A program made the translations under genes and the position numbers. From Cytophagales bacterium (GTDB taxonomy: Bacteria; Bacteroidota; Bacteroidia; Cytophagales; UBA9547), in assembly GCA_013297755.1 (NCBI GenBank), contig JAAFIH010000036.1:1-38832 (forward strand): 38,832 bases of DNA. Reading direction: 5' to 3'. Below, piece by piece: positions 21,128 through 31,300 of the stretch (the stretch's first letter is position 1; each line of letters begins with the position of its first letter). The notes beneath the pieces were generated by a model. The model was not told the DNA's origin. It made no database searches and saw nothing but the letters and a program-made list of their open reading frames with translations.

Positions 21128-23437
21128 ATGAAAAAACTTCTTTTAGTAGTAATTGCTTCACAAATAATGGCTCAAAATAAACTTCCTATAAATTGGACAG
21201 TAGGATATCATAAAAATATAGGCGATACACCTGCCAATTTTTATCCTTCAACTGTGCCTGGAGCCCCACAACTGGACATTATGATTGCTGAAAAATACAA
21301 ACAACCCATTTGGTATGCTGACAATGTGAAACAATTTTTGTGGATGGAAAACACGTATTTCACCTATAAAGTGAACTTCAAAAAACCAGACCTAAAACCA
21401 GGTCAAACACTGGTTTTTCACTCAAAAGGAATTGATTATGAGTTTATTATTTCATTAAATGGCGAAAAAATGTTCGAGCAAGAGGGTATGTTTCGGTATG
21501 TCAATATTGATTTAACCTCAAAATTAAAACCATCAAATGAGCTAACAATAACAATTTTTCCACCTAAAATGGCTGGGTCAGACAGGCCAAAAGATGAACT
21601 CAATATCAATGGTTTTTTTAGAGACAATGCTCGCACAAGCGTAAAACCACCCATGAGTTATGGTTGGGATTGGCATCCAAGATTAATCAGCAGAGGGATT
21701 TGGGATGAAACCTATTTTGAAATTAAAGAATCGCAATTTCTTACACAATCAGAAATTCAATATCAATTGGATGGAGAACTCAAAAACGCAAAAATTAATC
21801 TAAATATAGAAGGTAAAAACTTAAAAAACGCATCGTATAATTGGCAGTTAAAAAGCCCAACTGGCACAGTTGTTTTAAATAAATCAGGAAAATTAGATAA
21901 CGATTTTACAACGATTAGTGATAATTTATCAAACATAACACTTTGGTGGCCAAATGGTTATGGAAACCCAAATTTATATACGAGTACATTAGAAATTAAA
22001 AACAACGAAGGAAATACAGTTGGTGTTCAAACCAAAAAAGTAGGTTTTAAACGCTCACGAATGGTTATGGGTGATGGCACTTGGATTGAACCAACAATTT
22101 TTCCAAAATCAAGAAGTGTGGCACCAGCTACTTTGGAAATAAATGGAAAAGTAATTTTTGCAAAAGGAAGCAATTGGGTGCCAAACGAGCTTTTTCCTGG
22201 TATTCAAAACCGAGAAAACTATGAGCCTTACGTCAAAATGGCAAAAGAAGCTAATTTTAATATTTTACGTTCGTGGGGAGGACAAGTCATCAATAAAGAA
22301 TCTTTTTTTGAACTTTGCGATGAGTATGGATTATTGGTTTGGCAAGAATTTCCATTGACTGGAACCAATTATCCAGATGACGACAAGTTTTTAAATGTGT
22401 TAGAATTAGAATCAGAGGCCATCATAAAACGTGTTCGCCAACATGCCTGTTTAGCATTTTGGAGTGGTGGAAACGAGCTTTTCAACGAATGGAGTGGCAT
22501 GACCGAACAATCTTTTGCTATGAGATTGCTCAATATGCAATGTTATAAATTTGATAGAAATACGCCTTTTATATACACCAGTCCTTTGTTTGGTATGGGA
22601 CATGGACACTATGTTTTTAGAGAAGAAAAAAATGGAGGCGAGGTTTTTCAATGGATGCCAAAAGGAAAAAATAAATATACAGCCTATCCAGAATTTGGAG
22701 TGCCATCTGTGGCTAGTGTGGAGGAATTGAAAAAATTTATTCCTGCAAACGAATTATTTCCTCCAAAACCTGGCACAAGTTGGGAAACACATCATGCCTT
22801 TGGCGTGTGGGGAGTAAACAGATGGATTGAATTGCCATTTTTAGAAGAATATTTTGGTAAGATTAACTCATTAGAAGAACTTGTCAGCTATTCGCAACTT
22901 ACGCAATGCGAGGGTTATAAATGTATTTTTGAAGAAGCACGCAGACAAAAACCATTTTGTGGTATGGCAGTAAATTGGTGTTTTCAAGAACCTTGGCCTT
23001 GTGCAGCAAATAATTCGCTTGTAACTTGGCCTGGAAAGAAAAAACCTGCTTTCGATGCTGTAAAAAATGCTTGCAGACCTACTTTAGCAAGTGCTCGTTT
23101 TCAAAAATTCAGATATGAACCTGGCGAAACTTTTGCTTGCGATTTGTTTATGCTCAACGACAAATACGAAAAACTTGCACCCATGCAAGTGAAAGTAAAA
23201 CTTGTGTATGATTCAAATAAAGAAATCACATTCTTGAATTGGGATTTCCCAGGTAGCGATGAAAACAAAAATTATGAAGGTCCAACAGCAAAAATACCTT
23301 TGCCTAAAATGAGTAGTATGTTTTTTAAAATCATAGTTGAAGTACCATCAAAACCAGAGTATAATTCTGAATATACCTTTTTGTATAAAGTGCCAAAAGG
23401 GATAAAAACCAAGTTTTTGAATGGGGTTTCGGAGTAA
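21128..23437 (+). CDS. Secreted GH2 beta-mannosidase-like glycoside hydrolase
   Basis: A 769-residue protein with an N-terminal signal peptide (MKKLLLVVIASQIMAQ). A jelly-roll sugar-binding domain (about 20-195), an Ig-like domain (about 200-310), a TIM barrel (about 315-620) and a C-terminal beta domain follow. The acid/base is Glu450 in WSGGNELFNEW and the nucleophile candidate is Glu522 in AYPEFGVPSV, as in beta-mannosidases and exo-glucosaminidases. NILRSWGGQV, CDEYGLLVWQEFPLTG and MSYGWDWHPRL are family hallmarks. Substrate is probably a beta-mannoside or related exo-glycan end. It is the second gene of the operon with the sugar dehydrogenase, suggesting release and then oxidation of a monosaccharide. 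Confidence 0.88.
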   Translation: MKKLLLVVIASQIMAQNKLPINWTVGYHKNIGDTPANFYPSTVPGAPQLDIMIAEKYKQPIWYADNVKQFLWMENTYFTYKVNFKKPDLKPGQTLVFHSKGIDYEFIISLNGEKMFEQEGMFRYVNIDLTSKLKPSNELTITIFPPKMAGSDRPKDELNINGFFRDNARTSVKPPMSYGWDWHPRLISRGIWDETYFEIKESQFLTQSEIQYQLDGELKNAKINLNIEGKNLKNASYNWQLKSPTGTVVLNKSGKLDNDFTTISDNLSNITLWWPNGYGNPNLYTSTLEIKNNEGNTVGVQTKKVGFKRSRMVMGDGTWIEPTIFPKSRSVAPATLEINGKVIFAKGSNWVPNELFPGIQNRENYEPYVKMAKEANFNILRSWGGQVINKESFFELCDEYGLLVWQEFPLTGTNYPDDDKFLNVLELESEAIIKRVRQHACLAFWSGGNELFNEWSGMTEQSFAMRLLNMQCYKFDRNTPFIYTSPLFGMGHGHYVFREEKNGGEVFQWMPKGKNKYTAYPEFGVPSVASVEELKKFIPANELFPPKPGTSWETHHAFGVWGVNRWIELPFLEEYFGKINSLEELVSYSQLTQCEGYKCIFEEARRQKPFCGMAVNWCFQEPWPCAANNSLVTWPGKKKPAFDAVKNACRPTLASARFQKFRYEPGETFACDLFMLNDKYEKLAPMQVKVKLVYDSNKEITFLNWDFPGSDENKNYEGPTAKIPLPKMSSMFFKIIVEVPSKPEYNSEYTFLYKVPKGIKTKFLNGVSE

Positions 23438-23510
23438 GAAAAAAAGTTTATATTTTTTGAAAAAATCATAGAATAAATAAATAAATAAATAATTTATTTA
23501 TCAGTTAATG

Positions 23511-23552
23511 AATATCTTCTTGAAGTACAGAAATGTAAAGTAAGAAGATATT
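23511..23552. repeat. Inverted repeat downstream of the GH2 gene
   Basis: A perfect 11-base inverted repeat, AATATCTTCTT (23511-23521) and AAGAAGATATT (23542-23552), with a 20-base loop. No U-run follows directly, so it is only a weak terminator candidate. It might be a regulator site for narK, whose promoter lies 95 bases downstream. Confidence 0.4.
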
Positions 23553-23646
23553 GTTTTAGAATTTTTATAATTCTTTCAATTTTTTAAGAAAAAAGCAATA
23601 AAAAAAGACTATAATTTCAAAAAGAGGTTAAAATTCAATCTACATT

Positions 23647-23676
23647 TTTGAAAATTAATAATTTTAGATAGCTTTG
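23647..23676 (+). promoter_or_regulatory. Bacteroidetes-type promoter of the NarK-like gene
   Basis: TTTG (23647-23650), an 18-base spacer and TAGCTTTG (23669-23676) give a full consensus match. The start codon is 27 bases beyond, so the leader is about 20 bases. Presence of its own promoter separates the transporter from the glycan operon. Confidence 0.65.
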
Positions 23677-23703
23677 TGCTGATTTTTAAAACCTCTTAAA
23701 AAA

Positions 23704-25014
23704 ATGCTTCAAAAAGCCACTTTACTTCAATTAAATTCTATTAGTAGTCCACAAATGAGAGCCTTTCATATTACATGGATGACTTTCTTTTTATGCTTTT
23801 TTGGTTGGTTTGGGATTGCTCCTTTGATGCCTGTCATTAGAGAAGAATTACAACTTACCAAAGATCAAGTGGGCAATATTATGATTGCTTCTGTAAGTGT
23901 TACTATTTTTGCAAGACTACTTGTAGGATGGATTTGCGATAAAATTGGCCCACGTTTAACATACACTTTTTTACTTGCAATAGGTTCTATCCCAGTAATA
24001 TTTATAGGTTTAAGCTCTAGTTATTTATCTTTTTTATTTTTTAGGTTAGCGATAGGAGTTATAGGAGCATCTTTTGTAATTACCCAATACCATACATCTG
24101 TCATGTTTGCCCCCAATGTGGTCGGCAGAGCCAACGCTACAGCAGCAGGATGGGGCAATCTGGGAGCATTTGGTTCTCATGCACTTATGCCCATATTGTT
24201 TTCATTATTTATAGGATTTGGTTTTGAAAGTACTCAGGCTTGGCGTATTACCATGCTGATACCTGGAATTTTATTACTAATTATGGCTTTTGTATATTAT
24301 AAATTTACTCAAGATACTCCTGAAGGAAATGTACTGGAATTAAGAAAAAACAACCCTACTTTTAGAGCAAAAAACCCAGATGTTAAAGGAAGTTTCAAAA
24401 TTGCTGCAAAAGACTATCGTACTTGGATTTTATTTTTGATGTATGCTTGTTGTTTTGGTATCGAAATTATGTTTGACAATGTTTTAACCATTTATTTTAC
24501 CGATGAATTTAAGTTAGAACTAAAAGAAGTAGGTTTTATAGTTGCTGCTTTTGCACTTATGAATATCTTTGCTAGGGCTTTGGGAGGTATATTTGCCGAT
24601 AAAGCAGGAGCAAATTGGGGTACTTATGGCAAGGCAGTTTTATTAGCTATATTTTTATTGTTAGAAGGCATAGGAATAATTCTTTTTTCGCAAGCACCAA
24701 CACTACTTACTTCAATCATTTGTTTAATTTCTCTCGCTTTTTTTATAAAAATGTCTAATGGAGTTACATTTTCGATTGTACCTTTTTTAAATAAAGATGC
24801 CCTTGGCTCTATTTCAGGTATTGTAGGAGCAGGTGGAAATTTGGGAGCTGTGATTGCCACTTCTCTATTCAAAACAATGGATAATCGTGAAGGATTTTTA
24901 GCAATAGGAATTGCAGTAACTATTTTTTCATTTTTTGCTTATACTCTAAAATTTCAAAATGAAGAAATAAAATCTAAAAAAATAAATAAAGATTTAAAAG
25001 CTGAAGTAATGTAA
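23704..25014 (+). CDS. narK: NarK-type nitrate/nitrite MFS transporter
   Basis: A 436-residue major-facilitator protein with about 12 membrane helices. NarK-type features are WMTFFLCFFGWFGIAPLMP in helix 1, the nitrate-signature loops AAGWGNLGAFGSH (helix 5) and GAGGNLGAVIATSLF (helix 11), and arginines in ARLLVGWICDKIGPR and FARALGGIFADK. It would import nitrate or export nitrite at the inner membrane. No nitrate or nitrite reductase gene is in the window, so its physiological link is unknown. It stands alone behind its own promoter, convergent with argH across a 150-base gap. That gap holds no obvious terminator hairpin. Confidence 0.85.
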   Translation: MLQKATLLQLNSISSPQMRAFHITWMTFFLCFFGWFGIAPLMPVIREELQLTKDQVGNIMIASVSVTIFARLLVGWICDKIGPRLTYTFLLAIGSIPVIFIGLSSSYLSFLFFRLAIGVIGASFVITQYHTSVMFAPNVVGRANATAAGWGNLGAFGSHALMPILFSLFIGFGFESTQAWRITMLIPGILLLIMAFVYYKFTQDTPEGNVLELRKNNPTFRAKNPDVKGSFKIAAKDYRTWILFLMYACCFGIEIMFDNVLTIYFTDEFKLELKEVGFIVAAFALMNIFARALGGIFADKAGANWGTYGKAVLLAIFLLLEGIGIILFSQAPTLLTSIICLISLAFFIKMSNGVTFSIVPFLNKDALGSISGIVGAGGNLGAVIATSLFKTMDNREGFLAIGIAVTIFSFFAYTLKFQNEEIKSKKINKDLKAEVM

Positions 25015-25165
25015 TTAAAAATTGATATGATGAAAACTTCTAAAAATTATATATACTTATTTTATAATTTCTTACCTTATTCTAAACCACCAAACACGCT
25101 TAAATTTTTCGATTTACTTTAATAAGTAATGAATCTACGGAAATAAGGATTTTAGAGCTTAAATC

Positions 25166-26503
25166 TTATGATAGCAATAAATTTTTTATTGCGTTGTTTT
25201 TGTAATCAAAATTAAATTCTAAAATTGCATTTTCAAAAAGTAATTTTATTTGCTGAGTGCATAAATTTCCCATACTCCCCTCGTGGGTGTGGCTAACTTG
25301 ATTTGGTATTTTAAATTGATTTTCTTCAATTTCTTTGCCTACATATTTATAGGCATCTCTAAATGGAACTCCTTGCAAAACGAGTTCGTTTACCCGATCT
25401 ACACTGAACATGTACAAATATTTATCTTGTTTTTGCAAGTCTTTTGACACCTCTACTTTTGATAACATTTCTACTGTCATGGCAATACACAAAGCCAGAT
25501 CATCAAATGCTGGTAAAATATATTCTTTTACAATTTGCAAATCCCTATGATAGCCTGAGGGCATATTTGTAGTTAGCAACATAATATCATTGGGCAATGC
25601 TTTTATTTTATTGGTTTTTGCTCTTATTAATTCAAAAACATCTGGATTTTTTTTGTGTGGCATAATGCTTGAACCCTCCATGACTTCGTCAGGAAAAGTA
25701 ATAAACTTAAAGTTTTGACACACATACAGTACCACATCAGAGGCCAATTTATTGAGCGTATAAGCCACCGATGCCAAAGCACTAGCCACTGCAATATCTG
25801 TTTTGCCACGAGTCATTTGTGCATACACTACGTTGTAGTTAAGGGTTTCAAAACCAAGAAGTTGAGTTGTGAGTGTTCTATTGAGCGGAAAAGAAGAACC
25901 ATAGCCAGCCGCAGAACCCAATGGATTTTTATTTGCTATTTTATACGCTCCTACTAAAGTATGCAAATCATCGACTAAACTTTCAGAATATGCACCAAAC
26001 CAAAGCCCAAAAGACGAGGGCATGGCTACCTGAAAATGCGTATATCCAGGCAAAATAACGTCTTTATGGGTTTCGCTTAATTGTTGTAATAAAGTAAATA
26101 ATGGTTTGATTTCACTAACAATAAACTCAACTTTATCACGCATAAATAATTTCAAATCTACCAAAACTTGATCATTTCTGGAGCGACCTGAGTGAATTTT
26201 TTTTCCTACATCACCTAGTTTTTTTGTAAGATTTATCTCTATTTGCGAATGTATATCTTCAACCTCATTTTCTATGACAAATTTATTTTCAAGGGCTTCA
26301 TGATATAAATTTATTAATTCAATTTGTAATATTTTTAACTCTTCATTAGTCAAAAGATTGATAGTTTGCAACATTATAATATGGGCCAGTGAGCCAAGAA
26401 TATCGTATTTGGCCAGTAAAATATCCAATTCACGGTCTTTGCCAGTGGTAAAATGCTGGATTTTTTCATTCAATTTTGCTTCTTTTGCCCAAAGTGTTGC
26501 CAT
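25166..26503 (-). CDS. argH: Argininosuccinate lyase
   Basis: A 445-residue member of the fumarase/aspartase superfamily. It cleaves argininosuccinate to arginine and fumarate in the last step of arginine synthesis. Signatures are SGRSRNDQV, GYTHFQVAMPSS with the catalytic His, and the superfamily loop GSSIMPHKKNP with Ser278/Ser279. The N-terminal LWAKEAKLNEKIQHFTTGKDRELD matches the Bacteroidetes type. It looks complete. Other arginine genes are not adjacent. LysA lies 163 bases upstream on the same strand, but an AT-rich gap without signals separates them, so co-transcription is uncertain. Confidence 0.93.
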   Translation of the reverse strand: MATLWAKEAKLNEKIQHFTTGKDRELDILLAKYDILGSLAHIIMLQTINLLTNEELKILQIELINLYHEALENKFVIENEVEDIHSQIEINLTKKLGDVGKKIHSGRSRNDQVLVDLKLFMRDKVEFIVSEIKPLFTLLQQLSETHKDVILPGYTHFQVAMPSSFGLWFGAYSESLVDDLHTLVGAYKIANKNPLGSAAGYGSSFPLNRTLTTQLLGFETLNYNVVYAQMTRGKTDIAVASALASVAYTLNKLASDVVLYVCQNFKFITFPDEVMEGSSIMPHKKNPDVFELIRAKTNKIKALPNDIMLLTTNMPSGYHRDLQIVKEYILPAFDDLALCIAMTVEMLSKVEVSKDLQKQDKYLYMFSVDRVNELVLQGVPFRDAYKYVGKEIEENQFKIPNQVSHTHEGSMGNLCTQQIKLLFENAILEFNFDYKNNAIKNLLLS

Positions 26504-26666
26504 TTTTTTTCTAAAAATAATTTAAGTTATAAAAGTAATCTAAAAAAAGTAAAACTAAAATCTAAAAGGTAGAATAGATAATAAATTTAGATAATGATAC
26601 TTTTAATGATAAAATGAATATTATCTAATCAATTGAAACAAACATTTATACAATAAATATTACATT

Positions 26667-27902
26667 TTAGTATAAATCAATTTCAATTTGGTTTTGCAAT
26701 ACATCTTCTAGGGTTTCCCTCTTACGAATAAGATGTGCTTTTTCATTATAAACCAAAACTTCTGCTGGTCTTGGCCTTGAATTATACTGAGAACTCATAC
26801 TAAAACCATAAGCACCTGCATTAAGAATAGCTAAAATATCGCCTTTTCTTACTTCATTTATTTTTCTGTTCCATGCAAAAGTGTCGGTTTCGCAAATATA
26901 GCCAACGATAGAAAATTCACTTTCCGCACCCTCTGGATTAGTAATATTTACAATTTCATGATAGGCATCATACATCATTGGTCTTATAAGATGATTGAGG
27001 CCTGTATTTATTCCTGCAAAAGTTGTAGCAGGCGAATGTTTTAGTACAGTAACTTCTGCAAACAATACACCACAATCACTTACAATAAATTTGCCAGGTT
27101 CAAACCATATTTCTGGTTCTGATCCATATTTAGAAGCAAATTTTTTGGTAGAGGCCACTATTTTTTCTCCCAATAAAGTAATATTAGTGGTTTTATCTCC
27201 TTTTTTATAAGCTACTTTAAAACCACTACCAAAATCTATTACTTTTATATTTTTAAATTGATATGCTAAATCAAATATAATTTCTGCAACCTGCATAAAA
27301 ACTTCTACATCCGAAAAATCAGATCCTGTATGCACATGAAGTGCTTTTATATGTAAATTATATTGATTAACTAGAGTAATAATATCATTTTTTTGCTCTA
27401 TTGAAATACCAAATTTAGAAGCTGCATGACCTGTTTTTATTTTATCGTTTCCACCAGCTTCTACATGGGGATTTATACGTACTGAGCATGGAACTGTATT
27501 TCCGAATTTCTTACCAAATTCTGCTAAAACGTCTAAATTATCAATATTTACAAATATACCTTTTTCTACAGCCAAAACTATTTCTGAAAAATGAACTGAA
27601 TTAGGAGTAAATGTGATTTGAGAAGGCAAAAAACCAGCTTTTAGAGCAATTTCAATTTCCTCGAGCGATACTGCATCTATATCACATCCAGCATTTTTTA
27701 TTAATTTGAGTACAGAAATGTTAGTGAGAGCCTTGGCTGCGTATTTAAGTTTTAATTTCAAACCAGAGAAAGCAATTTTTAATTTCTCAATTTGATTTTC
27801 AATCACTTGGGCATCATACACATAAAGTGGTGTACCAAATTGTTGGCATAATTTGTTTACATCTATTCCTTGTATAGTGTATTTATTATTTTCAAATTTC
27901 AT
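26667..27902 (-). CDS. lysA: Diaminopimelate decarboxylase
   Basis: A 411-residue fold-type III PLP enzyme that decarboxylates meso-diaminopimelate to lysine. The Schiff-base lysine is Lys57 (KYAAKAL). HVHTGSD, the glycine-rich DFGSGF, the CETDTF cysteine loop from the partner subunit and GAYGFSMSSQYNSRPRPAEVL follow in normal order. Length is standard for the LysA type and the sequence looks intact. It is a single-enzyme type, without the aspartokinase fusion seen in some bacteria. The upstream gap of 401 bases carries two hairpins that end the giant gene's transcript, so lysA probably has its own promoter. Confidence 0.93.
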   Translation of the reverse strand: MKFENNKYTIQGIDVNKLCQQFGTPLYVYDAQVIENQIEKLKIAFSGLKLKLKYAAKALTNISVLKLIKNAGCDIDAVSLEEIEIALKAGFLPSQITFTPNSVHFSEIVLAVEKGIFVNIDNLDVLAEFGKKFGNTVPCSVRINPHVEAGGNDKIKTGHAASKFGISIEQKNDIITLVNQYNLHIKALHVHTGSDFSDVEVFMQVAEIIFDLAYQFKNIKVIDFGSGFKVAYKKGDKTTNITLLGEKIVASTKKFASKYGSEPEIWFEPGKFIVSDCGVLFAEVTVLKHSPATTFAGINTGLNHLIRPMMYDAYHEIVNITNPEGAESEFSIVGYICETDTFAWNRKINEVRKGDILAILNAGAYGFSMSSQYNSRPRPAEVLVYNEKAHLIRKRETLEDVLQNQIEIDLY

Positions 27903-28135
27903 TTGTATATTTTTTAAAAAAAATAGGTATTAATGGTATTTTTGCTTTAAAAGTATTCCTTGATTAAATTAATTTTTTTTGAATATTATTACAAAATTTC
28001 AAAAAAAATCTTAAAATGGTATATTTTCAAATACATATTGCTTAAATAATGAATTGATTACTTTCAAATTTAATTAAATATGATTTTGTAAAAATAGTGT
28101 ATTGATAATAATAATAAAATTATTTTTTTATTTAA

Positions 28136-28162
28136 CACTCAAATACTAAAAATATTTGAGTG
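28136..28162 (-). terminator. Second hairpin downstream of the giant gene
   Basis: CACTCAAATA (28136-28145) pairs with TATTTGAGTG (28153-28162) around a 7-base loop. On the minus strand it is followed by an AT-rich but interrupted U-tract. It is probably a back-up terminator to the stronger hairpin at 28261-28287. Confidence 0.4.
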
Positions 28163-28260
28163 CTAAAAAATTTATTATAGTCAGTTACATAAGTCAAGCA
28201 GTTAGGTTATACATATAAATTAACTGTTTATGAAAGACAAAAAAAAAAAAAAATCAATAA

Positions 28261-28287
28261 AAAAGCCTTCAATTAGAAGGCTTTTTT
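28261..28287 (-). terminator. Rho-independent terminator of the giant gene
   Basis: AAAAGCCTTC (28261-28270) pairs with GAAGGCTTTT (28276-28285) with loop AATTA. On the minus strand U6 follows, and after a short gap the complement of the A15 tract. It lies 17 bases beyond the stop of the 3138-residue gene. Confidence 0.85.
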
Positions 28288-28303
28288 ATTGAATCAAATT
28301 ATT

Positions 28304-31300
28304 CTATTTTAAAACTTTAATAGTTTGAGAATTTCCGTTAGATATAATTGAAATATAATATGTACCAGAAATAAACTCTTGGGTATCAATAGTTTTGAAA
28401 GTACTATCAGCAACAAAACTTGCTAGTTTTACGCCAAGAACATTTGTAACAGTAACTTTATCTCCTGGATTTAAACCATCTATTTTAAGGGTATTATTAA
28501 ATGGAACAGGGAAAGTAGATATACTTTTGTTGAAAGCGTCTTTTCCAAGCACAGAAGTAAGTTGTTTATTTACAATAATCACAAACTTAAGCAAAGGATT
28601 ATTTCTATAAGTTCCTGTTATGGTAGCATTCTCAAAAGCATTTTCATTTACGAGACTAACAAGTCCATTAGAATTTACATTGATAACACCAGCTGGCTCA
28701 AAAGAATAAGTTACAAATGATTCTCTTAGAATAACATCAGTATAAATAACATTATCATATAGCGGATACAACTTAGGATAAATATTAAAAGCATTTAATC
28801 CATTTCCTAATAAAGGTGCTACAATATTACTATTTTCATCTACTAATTCATAATCAATACTATTAGACTGGCCAGAAATAGTAACTGTAACAGTGCTAAA
28901 TAAATTAGGATCTGATTTTGATTGACCTTTAATGGTAGCCGTTCCATTTCTAAGATCGGTTGAAATAATCTCTCCAGTAATACTATTGACATTAACTAAA
29001 TTTGAATTAGAGATGGCACTCCAAATAAATGATTTATCAGATGCTATTGCAGGCAACGCTACACCTTTCGCAAAGACAGCATGACCTGGACTAGTTATGC
29101 CAATAATTGGTAACAAGCTCACCTGAAGAACTGGTAGTCTTTGATTCTCTATTTGGATAGTAATAGTTGAAGTTAAGCTACTATTTGGTAAAAAACCAAC
29201 CACGGTTACTGTACCATTACCATAATTATTTGAAGTAATTAAACCAGTAACCGAATTAATTGAAACCAAATCAGAACTTGCATAAACCCTGTTTGTTTGA
29301 AATTGATTGGTAATAGACCAAATTATTTGCTCAGGTATTACATTTAAAGGACGTATAGTTGATTCCATTGATAAACTACCACCAGCAGCAGTTATTAAAC
29401 TGCTTCCAATCCCTGATATAGTTAATGCTTTAGCATATTGACCAGAAACGGTAATTGTAAATGTTTGATTCAATGCTAAATTATTTGGGACATTTACAGA
29501 AATTGTAACTTCTCCGTTTCCAAAAGCAGTAACCAAACCATTTGAATTTACTCTTGCAATAGTAGAACTTGAACTTATAAAAGTTACATCATCTGTTGTG
29601 TTTATAGGATTTCTAGTTACAACTAACTGTAAAGTGCCTCCATTGGTTGTAATCTGATTAGAACCTGACACACTTAAACTTACTAATGGTATAACAATAT
29701 TGTTAGTTATTGTAACAACAGCAAAAGCTTTAATACTTGGTGTAGATATTGATGTGGCTGTAACTGTTATAACTCCGTTTCCTGTAGGTCCACTCAAAGC
29801 TTTTAATGCTCCTTGATTAGAACCATTTCCAGAAATAGTTGCTATAGATAAATCAGATACAGTCCAATTCATACTATTTCCTGCTGTAGTGGGTAACACA
29901 TTTGCTATTAATACTAACTGACCTCTTAAAAATGATATTGAATTAACTAAGTTTGAAACGCCTTCAATTCCACTTATAGTAGCACTTAATACGCCAATAG
30001 TTTGACCAGAAATAGTTACAGGATAATATGCTACAACACCAGAACCATCATTTGCAGTTCCTACAACAGTTACAACTCCATTTCCATCGTTTAATGCTTG
30101 TAGTATACCTGAAGAATTAATACTTACTTTAGCTTCTCCTGTTGTAGTCATAACTGACCATGTTATAGAAGTATTGGATGGATTTGATGGATTGAATTGA
30201 GGAATACCCATAGTAATAAAGCCATTTTGACTAGAAATACTATTACTTGTTCCAGTCAAAGTCATTCCTGATACAAGAATAACTTGTCCTGATATAGATA
30301 AAGTAAATGTTGATGATAAAGCTCCTGCTGTACCTGTTATAGTTACTATTTCATTTAATCCATTAGTAGATACTAAACCCGAACCATTTACTCTACCTAC
30401 TGGGAACGAACTCCAAGTAACAGATGTTCCTATATTTGCTCCTACTGGACCAAATGTAGCTATCATTTGGCTTGTACCATTTAGTGTAGAGATGTTTGAG
30501 CCTGATACTGATATACTTGTTGCTGTAATTCCTTGTCCACTTATCGTAACAACTCTTTTGGAAATTATACTTCCATAAGAACCTGTTATAGTTACCAACC
30601 CGTTACCATCATTGTTTGCTTGAAGTACACCTGTGGTTCCGTTTATACTATTTTTACCTGTTGGGTCGTTGATTGTCCAACCTAACAATGTATTTTGATT
30701 GGCATTAGCAGGACTGTAAGGTGCTAACATTTGTAACGAGCCATTGGAACTTGTAATTTGATTAATTCCACCTGCACCATTAACAGTAGTTGATGTTACT
30801 GGAATACCAACAAACTGACCAGATATAGTAATTGACTTGATAGATACTAAAGCTCCGGCAGTTCCTGTAATCGTTACAACTCCATTTGTAATTGCACTTA
30901 CAAGACCTGTAGTTGGGTTTATGTTTGCAATAGAAGCATTTGAAGAAGTCCAACCAACAGTAGTTCCTAAATTTGCATTTGATGGATTGAATATAACAGT
31001 CATTTGAGAAGTACCACTTTGAGCAGTTATATTTGAGCCATTAATTGTCATGCTTGTAGCAGTAATTCTTTGCCCAGAAATTGTAACTAAGCGAGTTGAG
31101 GTTACTAAACCATAACTTCCTGTGATTGTTACTACTCCATTACCATCATCTTTTGCAGTTAATAAACCATTAGAATTTAAGGTATTTTTAGCTGTTAAAT
31201 CAATCATAGTCCAACCCAATGTAGTATTAGAATTAGCATTTAATGGGCTGTAAGGAGCTAACATTTGTAAAGTTCCACCACTGACAGCAATTAGAGATAC

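Larger units (their letters stand above)
27903..28303. other. Intergenic region with two hairpins and a poly-A tract
   Basis: This 401-base AT-rich gap contains the terminator at 28261-28287, a run of 15 A at 28239-28253 and a second 10-base stem-loop at 28136-28162. No protein frame is convincing. A TACTTTTA near 27950 on the minus strand is one base short of the -7 consensus and could serve lysA. Confidence 0.45.
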
